A DNA stretch of 64,000 bases from Symsagittifera roscoffensis. Lineage: Eukaryota > Xenacoelomorpha > Acoela > Convolutidae. The notes below the pieces were generated by a model, which was given only the letters and a program-made list of their open reading frames with translations, ran no database searches and was not told the origin of the DNA. Positions 56,501 through 64,000 of this stretch are shown one piece after another. The stretch covers positions 61,468,754-61,532,753 of the forward strand of contig NC_087065.1 in NCBI RefSeq assembly GCF_963678635.1. Reading direction: 5' to 3'. Both the position numbers and the translations under genes were made by a program. Position 1 is the first letter of the stretch, and each line of letters starts with the position of its first letter.

Positions 56501-59500
56501 AATTCAAATTAGTAACTGAACAAAACTTACCTCTGTGCGAGGTTTGCCGGAGATTGAACTTGACAGCACGTGAGTGGAGAGAGTGCACGTGAACGAAGTC
56601 TTAGTGATTCAAGTGATTTTGTTAAACTAGTTGTCAATCCGAAATATATATATATATATACATATCTTCCAGTTTGATAACGCTAGCTAACCGCAAGCGT
56701 AAAAAAGTCTATATTCCAGTTTGTTAACGCTTGCTTATAGCACGCGTAAAAATTCGGATGTAAAATTATAGAGGCTGCGCTTCGCAAACAGTAGCGAGAA
56801 CACGACAAGAATCAGCTCCTGAACTTGTAAATAACCAGCTAGGTCTCAGACTCTCACACACTAGCCTCAAACAAAGCAGAGAACAGATACCATGAAAATT
56901 CCAATGCAACAGATTATGATTATAGCAAAAGTGCCACCAAATAATGATTACTTTGTCACTAAATAATGAACACTTTCATTTCCGAGTTAGATTAGAAAAA
57001 AGTTAGAATGTTCGTACTAATACACTAACGCTCGCAAGTGTAAAAACATTTCAGCATTTATCGTAGCCTTGAAAGAATCGCATCTTAAGTTTTTATACAC
57101 AGCTACTGTCACCTTTTGATCTTGAATGCGTGCCTCCATTAAGTTGCGTATTTCATTTTCACTTGTGAAATTGTATAGAAATGATCATTAGGACTTTCAT
57201 TACGGAAAATTCAAGACTTTGAATAATGGTTGCAATCTTTGGTCCAGTTCTCTCAAAAATTTAACAAATTTGTCTGAGATTCATTTTCGCTATCTAATCT
57301 AGTTGACTCGTTCTTAAAGATATTTAAGGTCTAACCCTGTGGACAATTTTTGCTGCATGAAGGTACTTCAATCCTCTCAAAATCTGATACATTGGATTTC
57401 ATGGTCTTCCATTTTGAGTCTATTTTTGACCTTCGATTCCAAAAATTGCCGGAGAGTATTAGGCACATATGGCATCACTAAGTAGAGGTCAATCATGGAG
57501 TTGTCAGGACAATCTGAAATGGATGAATTTTACGAGTGCTATCAGATATTGTAATTTTAATTACGGATATTCCACAAACCGCCCTATCTACAAAACTCCA
57601 TATCTTGGCGCCTAAATTACATTTAAATTACAATCGCATAACACCCGTGACAATCTGTTGTTGTCCACAACATTAATTAACGGATTTTTGGAATGGTAAT
57701 CTTATTTTTGGCTAATTGGCCCTTCGGATTGTTGGCCTACCACCGTTTTAACTATGGAAGATCAAATTTTGAATAAAGACGAATGATAATTCGGTATTCA
57801 TGATAATCAGCCATTGCATAATGACAAAATTTTCAATGATTTGGAAGACCACTTGAAAGTATACTGTGGTGTCTAATTCAATGAGTGGTACAAATTCACC
57901 TGCAGTTGTGAAGGCATCCAGGAGATGGATCACGTTGTTGCCCTCTTGCACAAAATGCAGCAACTTGAGTTCGCGCAGTGCTCGTTTTGCATGTTCAACA
58001 GATTTATAAGGTTGATTTAATCGTTTGATTGCAACAAAATTTCCACCATTGGAACTCCATGCTTTGCTGAAAAAAACAGCGTATTTTTTCGACAAACGTC
58101 TACCATTCTTACAAACAGAGCAGTATTCAATTAATCAACAAACGAAAGTTGAGCGGTGGATTAAGGAATTCAATCAGATTGACAGGCTTTTAGAAGTCCA
58201 CGGGTTTGAAATTTCAAATCCAACATTTATCAAAGCCAGTATTTAAAGAGATTTGCCTGAGCTAAATTAGAAAAATGTTGTTTTTGAAGGCATTGTATGG
58301 CCATTGAAACAAAACTTGCAAGAGATGTAAGCTTGAAAATTTCATCGGAAAAACAAGTTTTTAGCTAGGCCCTGACACAGTTTTTGTTTAACATACTAAG
58401 GAACTCAAAAATTTCTTACACTCAAAACTCAAAAAACTTATCGTAATTTTATTCGCCAAACAGGCAGGGGTCTAGTCTGGATGTTGATTATTCCAGGTTA
58501 AACTAGAGCTCACTTAATCATAAAGCCATGGCTATACTGCAAGCTCTCGGTAATTAAATCCCATTAGATACTCTAATCCAACATATGCTCAAACTTCAGC
58601 CAAGAATTCTTCAGCTAAAAGAAATTGTTTTAGAGAAATCGACGACAACGTGAAGGCAGTATTTTTTCATCTCATCGGTTGAAAACTGAAAGTTGCATTT
58701 TCTGTGTCCCACGAATGTAGAAAAGGTAGAATATTGTACCGAAATGGGGGAATACTCTTTTACAGATCCTTAGAAATAAGACAAAATACTATTCTTACCA
58801 GACTGTGCCATACGATCCATATCTGACAGCGCCCAACTGATCTCCCGCGTCTGCCAGGAGCTCGTAGCTTTTTCGTATCCGCCAAGTATCTCTAATGACT
58901 CTGTAGTTATTCCATTCTGCGTTCTCACTTGGAGAGGTGTCACATCGATTAATTTCCCTCCCTGATTGAGGTTGAAGACACTGAGGACATTCAACTTCCA
59001 CAACAACCTCTTTTCCTGAAGAAAGTTGATCAATTTAAAAAACTTCAGTTGTATTTTTCCATGGTATGACACGACACGACTTGCTCTTTTGATTTTTTTT
59101 CCAAAAAAGACTGAAACCAAACGAAAGCATCAGATGTTAAAAATAATTTCGAACGTTTAGTCATATATAGAGCTGGTTTAAAATATTCGGACAAAACTTG
59201 AAATTTAAAACCCGAATTTCTCTAACTGGGCTTACTGTACACAAAAAATGATGAAAAGAACATTTTAGCAGAAATGATATGGTGCAATTTATTTTGCAAA
59301 AATTGGGCCCAATCGGATCATTTTTGGCTTTTTTCAGTCGATCAGAAATTACGCAAAAACTACAGGATCAATTACAGACAAGTTAGTCTCTTATGTAGCC
59401 CCACAAAGTTTATGATCTGTATAATATTTTTAGTTTTGTATAAATGAGTTAATTTTCCTTTGATAGCCAAAAGGTGTCATTATTTTCTATATAAAACACC

Positions 59501-60171
59501 AATTGTTATTAAAAACAATTTTTTTAAAGATTTTGCGGAAAGTTTTGGAGATTTTACCCCTGTTAAACTCTGTGTGGCTATATAAGAGGCTCACTCTGAA
59601 ATAGATTTGCTTGCAATTGATCAATTACTTTTGGCGTAATTTTTGATCGACTGAAAAAAGCCAAAAATGATTCGATTTTGGGTAAATTTGTGGGCCCGAA
59701 TTTTGCAAACTAAGTTGCACCATATTATTTCTGTTAAATTTATAACCAAAAAATGTCTTCATTATTTATTGCCAAAGTAAACGCCAATTGAAAAAACGCG
59801 TTTTGGGTTTCAATTTTTGTTCGTGTTTTTTGGATAATTTAAATCAGAAATGTACAAGGTTCCTATGATGATGGTTTTGATTTTCTCAAATGAAATGAAA
59901 AATTAGTCTCCTAACTCTCATTAGTTCAGGTGTCAAACTTTATTTCAGTGACAAATTTTGATTGTCTGTTTTTACCTTCTACAGCCGGCTGTGCTCCACT
60001 GCTCTTCGATTTAGACCTCAATTTGTAATGAGATGCCCCTTTATTTGAAGACGACGAATTGGTTTTTCTGAACTTGTGACAACATTTTGTCAACGCCGAG
60101 CAAGCTTTTAGCGAACTGCTCACTTTCTTCAAGGAAGGCCTTTTTCTTTCATCCCGCTTCGGTTTTGTCAT
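47374..60171 (-). CDS. p38-type MAP kinase, atypical activation loop
   Basis: Nine exons (minus strand): 60171-59976, 59015-58799, 58066-57900, 57513-57336, 51521-51474, 48648-48522, 48332-48178, 47834-47747, 47585-47374. All introns are GT-AG and all junction phases agree, except for a one-base shift inside exon 4 of this list order (57513-57336, called exon 4 below). About 462 residues against about 360 for p38. Seen: VAIK lysine, RELKLL helix, HRDLKPSN, DFG, SYRAPE, DMWSVGCI, and the p38-like YHDPDDE docking segment. Family knowledge: p38 is activated by phosphorylation of T-G-Y; here the aligned residues are T-P-R, so dual phosphorylation by the usual route cannot occur. The first glycine of the glycine loop is arginine (VRYGSYGTV). 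Role as a stress kinase is inferred; it may be a diverged or failing copy. Confidence 0.85.
47747..47834 (-). CDS. MAP kinase gene, exon 8
   Basis: Acceptor TTCGTTTTAG; donor CAAA|GTAAGT. The frame VASFIKRSSSCQGYQKVDFK, then CYFDGRNSQ, follows the p38 pattern of an aromatic-rich segment before the LLxKML helix, but is diverged. Confidence 0.75.
48178..48332 (-). CDS. MAP kinase gene, exon 7
   Basis: Acceptor TTTGTTTTAG; donor AGAG|GTAACA. VDMWSVGCILGEFLSGKQMF, then DHIRLCGTPTERVLEK: the helix F region and MAP-kinase insert. Confidence 0.9.
48522..48648 (-). CDS. MAP kinase gene, exon 6 (activation loop)
   Basis: Acceptor GTGTAATTTAG; donor ACTG|GTATGT. It encodes IVDFGFSRKERVDMTPRMQT then LSYRAPEVI and a divergent SCKSSFYSTT segment. 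T-P-R occupies the T-G-Y position. Confidence 0.88.
50085..50230. repeat. Family G fragment
   Basis: TTGCACGAACCTATCCGTCT, ATAGCGTGACAAACAGATGG and ATTACTCTATGAGATA match 1995-2105 and 18100-18185. Confidence 0.55.
51035..51080 (+). repeat. Repeat H copy
   Basis: AACTGCGCTTCGCAAACACT plus AGCGAGAACACGAC; one arm of the H palindrome is damaged here. Confidence 0.55.
51474..51521 (-). CDS. MAP kinase gene, exon 5 (48 bp)
   Basis: Acceptor TATTTTATTTAG; donor AAAG|GTTAGT. It encodes DLKPSNITIDEEDVVK, the catalytic loop, and joins HR of the preceding exon to IVDFG of the next in phase 0. A 5.8-kb and a 2.8-kb intron flank it. Confidence 0.88.
52195..52585. repeat. Tandem duplication of about 200 bp in intron
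   Basis: Two units share GTGATATATCATA, CCTTTTCAG / CCTTTCAG, TTGATTC, GAGAAAAACCRGTTTGAA, and AGCGAGCAG. Confidence 0.55.
52955..53010 (+). repeat. Repeat H copy with intact palindrome
   Basis: GAGGCGAAGCTGCGCTTCGC followed by AAACACTTGCGAGAACACGA. GCGAAGC and GCTTCGC pair around a 3-base loop. Confidence 0.6.
53340..54370. repeat. Degenerate tandem array, unit about 165 bp, in intron
   Basis: At least six units, starting around 53500, 53660, 53825 (shortened), 53948, 54112 and 54280. Each begins near GAGCAGTCATATTTGGAGGC, then CTGAGARTACYCTGACAGC and a CTCGAAAACT-like stretch. Confidence 0.7.
54549..54645 (+). repeat. Short tandem duplication in intron
   Basis: ATCGAGATATATTGAAGAAG plus AAAAATTCTG occurs twice, about 50 bp apart. 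Confidence 0.75.
55225..56385. repeat. Second degenerate tandem array in the same intron
   Basis: Units of about 160-190 bp recognisable by a GATTGAACCCGAAATCC-like start, GTAGTTTTCGAG, a CAAAAAATTGACTTTTCC block and GGGCGTARTCGCTWATGCAG. About five to six units, strongly diverged. Confidence 0.6.
56645..56760. repeat. (TA)n run and direct repeat
   Basis: A TATATATA stretch at about 56645-56660, then TCCAGTTTGATAACGCTAGC and TCCAGTTTGTTAACGCTTGC, a 47-bp diverged tandem pair. Confidence 0.5.
56765..56810 (+). repeat. Repeat H copy
   Basis: AGAGGCTGCGCTTCGCAAAC plus AGTAGCGAGAACACGAC; the first palindrome arm is partly lost. Confidence 0.55.
57336..57513 (-). CDS. MAP kinase gene, exon 4, with a frameshift
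   Basis: Acceptor CATTTCAG; donor CACAGG|GTTAGA. The first part reads DCPDNSMIDLYLVMPYVPNT and LRQFLESK to MEDHEIQ; the second part, in another frame, reads YQILRGLKYLHAAKIVHR. At 178 bases the exon is one base short of keeping phase with both neighbours, and about two residues are missing at the join (near 57385-57392). Confidence 0.75.
57900..58066 (-). CDS. MAP kinase gene, exon 3
   Basis: Acceptor TTTTTTTCAG; donor GCAG|GTGAAT. It completes GTVC, then gives FVAIKRLNQPYKS with the ATP-anchoring lysine, EHAKRALRELKLL and VIHLLDAFTTA, all close to p38. Confidence 0.9.
58799..59015 (-). CDS. MAP kinase gene, exon 2
   Basis: Acceptor TTTCTTCAG; donor CTG|GTAAGA. It encodes a linker with VECPQC and INRCD, then TWRIRKSYELL and VRYGSYGTV, the start of the kinase domain and glycine loop. 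An in-frame stop just upstream of the acceptor supports the exon start. Confidence 0.8.
59976..60171 (-). CDS. MAP kinase gene, exon 1
   Basis: ATG at 60171; 65 codons plus one base, very basic and serine-rich (MTKPKRDERKRPSLKK, NSSSSNKGASHYKLRSKSKS). Donor GAAG|GTAAAA. The phase matches the next acceptor exactly, which is the main support for linking it to the kinase. An in-frame ATG at 60225 would add 18 mostly hydrophobic residues; I prefer the inner ATG because a kinase should be cytosolic. Confidence 0.6.
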
Positions 60172-60229
60172 TTGTAGCAACAGTAAGAATAGAAACATGA
60201 AGCCGAAGTTCAAAAATTTCAACAAAAAA

Positions 60230-61030
60230 CTTCAAGAATGAAGCATAATTTACAATAAGCAAGTTATCTGAAAATATCAGCTAATTATCGGCTAATAATG
60301 ATAGCAAGCAAAACAACGAAAATATTTTGATTTTAAAATTCGCTGGTGTTTTTTTCGTATTATAGTTGTCATACAATATTTGTCGTAATATTAAACTAAC
60401 CAAAAGTTACACGAATACAAAGCGCGATCAACTTAGTGCAGACCTATTAGTAACTTAATGTTACAATATTGTAACAGTTCTAAATATAAAGAGTAAGAGT
60501 CGAAAATATGGCTAATATTAGAAAAGAGGTACATAGTTGGCGCTAAATAAGACGACACGAATTTTAGACTACTATTTTCCCCTCGTTATTATCACCTTTA
60601 AAAAACAGCATTATTATATATGTTAAAGCTGGAGCAATTCTAAGAAAGCTATCGCATCAACACTTTTTGGCAAACACAAACTCATTTCGAGGTCTTGCGG
60701 TTCATCTTGTGAGCTCAAGCAAGGTTCAATTTGCTTCGAAATTAAATTTTTTGTTTTTAAATCCTATCTAAGCTACCATAAAACATCAAATTTATGCAAT
60801 TGCAGCCATTTTACAGATTAAAATGTTATTTTAAGGTCACGAAAAAACGTATGCTGTCTTCAAACAGTTGCCAGACACGACATAGCTGGGTAACACATTT
60901 AAATTTCCTATCAAAAGTTACAGAATTTCCGATCAGGGTAAAGCAACGCTTAGAAAAATGATATCCGGTAACCAACTTAGAGTCAACCAATAAGACAATA
61001 CAGATCTCTAAAACAAAAATGGAAACCAGC
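60230..61030. other. Intergenic, upstream of the MAP kinase gene
   Basis: No TATA box or other promoter element recognised, no gene seen. Confidence 0.4.
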
Positions 61031-61039
61031 CCATGTCAC

Positions 61040-61348
61040 TAAAAGATTCATTTATTAAACTTGAGCCACCGATTAGATGGATTAATTGTTTATTGTTCAA
61101 ATGGCATAAGAGCAAGCGGCAGAATAGTGATAACCGCAGTCGCACCAACGTGTTGCGAGCTTGCAAAAGGAGGGTAGGACGAAATTTATTGCCAGTTATA
61201 GCCGCAAAGCGGCCATGCGCGCCCACCGGTGACCTTAAACCGAGAGGCAGCCGAAGTAGTCTTTGACCAATTGAGAAGATTTGAGACCTGTGCAACTGCT
61301 TTTTTATTTTGAAACTATGAAACATTTTGTGAATTATGAAAACGCACC
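61040..61348 (-). mobile_element. Family B MITE, diverged copy
   Basis: Reverse orientation. It keeps TTGTTTATTGTTCAAATGGC, ACCAACGTGTTGCGAGCTTG, GCGCCCACCGGTGACCTTAA and the end AAAACGCACC. The far end is degraded and no target duplication is visible. Confidence 0.65.
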
Positions 61349-61639
61349 GGTGCGTAGGAGCTTAAGTTTTAAGACCAAGTTCCCGATATAATGGTAATTG
61401 TGGGTAAAAAATGGTCTGCTTATGATAGTTTGAGTTAATTAAGATGTTCTGCTCTTGGATTTGTTTGGCTCTTTAGGCATTTTGATCAGTGCGCCTCCTC
61501 CATTTTTATTGAAATACAAAAGAATATTATATTTGTTTAATTTAAAACATTAGATCTAAAATTTAATTTAAGAAAATAATCGTGACAAAAAAGATTTATA
61601 GGATCAAAAAGAAATTCATCTGATTAGAAAAACAATGAT

Positions 61640-61700
61640 TCACACAGAGACGAAGCGGAGCTTCCCATCACTCGAGATAAAACAAAAACAAAAAAAAACG
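61640..61700 (+). repeat. Repeat H copy, diverged
   Basis: CACAGAGACGAAGCGGAGCT plus TCCCATCACTCGAGATAAAA, a mutated form of the H core. Confidence 0.45.
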
Positions 61701-61839
61701 TTGATCGAAAAAAGAAAAAACTAGGCTACAAAAATTTTCGAATTTACAAAAATTCAATCTAGGCACATATGCCAATCAAAATATTTGAAAATTAAAACAT
61801 GGCCAGCAGTTGAAAAGGGTCATGAACGCCCAGAAATAA

Positions 61840-62290
61840 AAAACAGAACACTGACTTGTGTTTCAATTTCAAAAAGATATATATGGCCTTCAAGCTCTTT
61901 GTATTTCAAAAGCAATTTAAGATTGATAATTTTTTGATAAAACTAACCCAATTTCAGAAAATTGGATCAATAGGCCAAAGTTTTAATCCGCTGGGAAATC
62001 TAAAAACTAAATCCACTTTCGAAACGAAAACTCGTTCATTTTCTTTGCGCCATATCCTCTTTCGTAGTTGGAAAGCGCGATTTTGACTACCTTGTAGCAA
62101 ATGTTTTTGAATTGAAACCGAAAAAGCACATATACCTAGGACTATTCTTATTTGCAATAGTATTTATGAACGCAACGTCTAAGGCATTTTAAAGCTTTTT
62201 CCTAAAAAAAACACCAAAACCTATCAAAAAAGGATTAACTGCGTTCATGACTCAGATTTACCAACAAAACAAAACTTACGAAGAGGAAAC
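61840..62290 (+). repeat. Repeat K, copy 2, uninterrupted
   Basis: Matches 45200-46060 without the SINE, so it serves as the unfilled paralogue: TTCAAGCTCTTTGTATTTC, AGAAAATTGGATCAATAGGC, GCTGGGAAATCTAAAAACTA, TTTGCGCCATATCCTCTTTC. Confidence 0.6.
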
Positions 62291-62294
62291 AAAG

Positions 62295-63255
62295 TCTAAT
62301 ATCTTTGATCTTTGAGCAAATACCAGTTGAGCCGAAAAAGCATTGGTTTATTAGGAAAAGATTCAAGTACCAACCAACCCCAACCCCCCCCCCCCCCCCC
62401 CCTACCCCTCAGAAACTACAATGGACAACTCTTGCAACTGTAATAAATAAAGCAAAAAGCACAAGAAAAAAGTGAGAAGACAACTAAGCTCCGTGATGTG
62501 GCGTCTAAGCTCCGTGAAGTGGCCACTAATTCGACAAAAGTTGAGCAGACAAACGATAAAACCAAAAATCAAGTTTTACTGGAAAAATTATCAATTTCAT
62601 GAAAACTACGTTAACTTTAGCCCAGTTTCATAAATAAAGTAAGATAAGCAAGTAAGATAAAGTAAGTAAGATAAGCAAGTAAGAAAAATTTTGAACGGGA
62701 AAAAAGTATAGTTCCGATTACAAGACACTTAATCTCGCAAGTGAAAATAAGAAAAAACCATATTCGAACTTTTGAATTTAAAAAAACTTTTGGCATGCAA
62801 AAATAAGCATGGGATGGGTGCACAGAACGGTTCAAAAAGCAGAACGACCTGAATAAGAAAAGCTATTTAAGCACACCATTCTCCCCCAAAACTAAATGCT
62901 TGTCGCGACTACGAGTTCTCTGAATCGCTTCATGCCAAGTCCCACGCCCACTAAAGCATAGCTGTTCAGCTTGACATGACTTTAGCGCAATAATATGTAT
63001 GAACGCACATTCTATGATTAGACCTTTCTTAGAACATTTTAAGACTTTTTTCCTGCAAAACAAAAAAATCACCTATGTAGTCATGTCTCTTTTCAACGAA
63101 ATTTTATGCGTTCCAACCCTTAGTTTTTAAAGCCTCAATTTACCATATATCATTTCTAGTATCTCATTTTTAGCCACAGGAGCCACTCTCCAGCATCCAT
63201 TGTCCCAGTTAGTCTGAGACCCAGTCGTTTCCTTCAAAAAAATATCATACTCAAC
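62295..63255. other. Intergenic, low complexity
   Basis: A run of 19 C at 62384-62402 and an AAGATAAGCAAGTAAGATAA-type repeat near 62640-62685. No gene seen. Confidence 0.45.
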
Positions 63256-63261
63256 TTTCAA

Positions 63262-63655
63262 CAAAACTGCTCGTATCAGGGCAAAACTTTGAATGTTCCA
63301 ACTGCCTTTTGAGGTCTATAGAATAAGCGCTAACAAAAAGTCTATAGAAAAAAGATAGCAAAATGGAAAAAAAAAATTAAAAAAAAATTTTAGATTTTTT
63401 TCAAAAATCATCCCCACACGTTATGTAAAGCAGAAAAAGATATATTTCGCATATAGCAAACTACTAAAGACCAACAAGCATGTCTCAATGCAATTTGAAA
63501 CAATTTCTACGACGGATTAAACCTCCTCCGACGCGTTAATATCACTAAATAAAAAAACTCCGTCAAACATTGCTAGTTCAAATATGGAAATTTGTCTGGA
63601 GAAAAATAAACCACCCGAGCAAAAATATTCCGTCAATTTTTTCGAAATTCGGACC
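63262..63655 (-). mobile_element. Family A element, copy 11, internally deleted
   Basis: CAAAACTGCTCGTATCAGGG at the right end; ACGGATTAAACCTCC and GACGCGTTAATATC inside; TTTTTCGAAATTCGGACC at the left end. A central block is missing. Confidence 0.65.
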
Positions 63656-63814
63656 AACAGGCTTGTTCAATGGTTTTGTAAGCTTTGGAAGAACACAATA
63701 GTAAATCTACGATTAATTTCCTCTCCGAGTTTTTTAAAGAAAACGTTCGCAACTATTCAGCTAGGAAACAAAAGCAGGTCAAAAATGCAAAAAACACCAA
63801 CTTCGACAACAATG

Positions 63815-63865
63815 TTTACAGAGGCTAAGCTGCACTTCGCAAACACAAGCACCAATAATCCGTAA
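63815..63865 (+). repeat. Repeat H copy
   Basis: ACAGAGGCTAAGCTGCACTT plus CGCAAACACAAGC; the palindrome is damaged. Confidence 0.5.
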
Positions 63866-64000
63866 AAAAGCTATAGAAAATGGAAAAATATATATGATTT
63901 AACAAAAATCATCCCCTAAATCAACGGGTTTGAAGAAAACTATACTAGCTGTCTCTACTAAAAATTCAGGCAGCAAAAAATGCGCTTTAGACCTGTTATT

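Noticed and set aside
60172-60225. Hydrophobic leader as a signal peptide of the kinase
   Set aside because: A secreted p38-type kinase is implausible; the inner ATG is sufficient. Kept only as an open question.

Overview
The window looks like nuclear DNA of an invertebrate animal. It is AT-rich, gene-poor and crowded with repeats. The animal call rests on two genes that can be assembled from phase-consistent exons with GT-AG or GC-AG introns: a CCCH/WWE/PARP-like protein of the PARP12/PARP13 type, and a p38-type MAP kinase. I cannot place the phylum.

Layout. Bases 1-27 kb hold no intact gene. They contain long non-coding dispersed repeats (family G), a decayed LINE reverse transcriptase (about 10.4-10.95 kb), two large CpG-rich minisatellites whose units change orientation inside the array (5.0-7.9 kb and 12.1-13.5 kb), and many short non-autonomous elements. 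Four MITE families (called B, D, I and L here) sit in readable target duplications of 8 bp (8-9 bp for one D copy). A fifth family (A, about 530 bp, at least eleven copies) has hairpins near both ends and lies between T residues, like Helentron-type elements. Several insertions are nested, so relative ages can be read.

The PARP12-like gene (plus strand) has exon 1 at 27230-27333 and a large exon 2 at 32860-35257. They are separated by a 5.5-kb GC-AG intron full of mobile elements. The predicted protein (833 residues) has five CCCH zinc fingers, WWE-like modules and a C-terminal PARP-like fold. Its H-Y-E triad reads Y-Y-V, the state known for the inactive mammalian antiviral protein PARP13/ZAP. 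Its 3' end lies in a 200-bp exact duplication with a 52-bp inverted copy between the repeats.

Bases 35.7-47.3 kb are intergenic: a diverged 1.1-kb tandem duplication, two TCGACC-type minisatellites, a three-copy diverged repeat (J), and a tRNA-derived SINE inserted in another repeat (K).

The MAP kinase gene (minus strand, nine exons, 60171 down to 47374) encodes a p38-like kinase of about 462 residues with a basic N-terminal extension. HRD, DFG and APE are intact, but the TGY activation motif reads TPR and the first glycine of the glycine loop reads arginine. Exon 3 carries an apparent one-base frameshift. Its 5.8-kb intron 5 holds two arrays of degenerate repeats. The last 4 kb contain only repeat fragments.

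The two genes show no sign of joint regulation. The PARP12-like gene is the likeliest antiviral or RNA-binding component, by family membership only.
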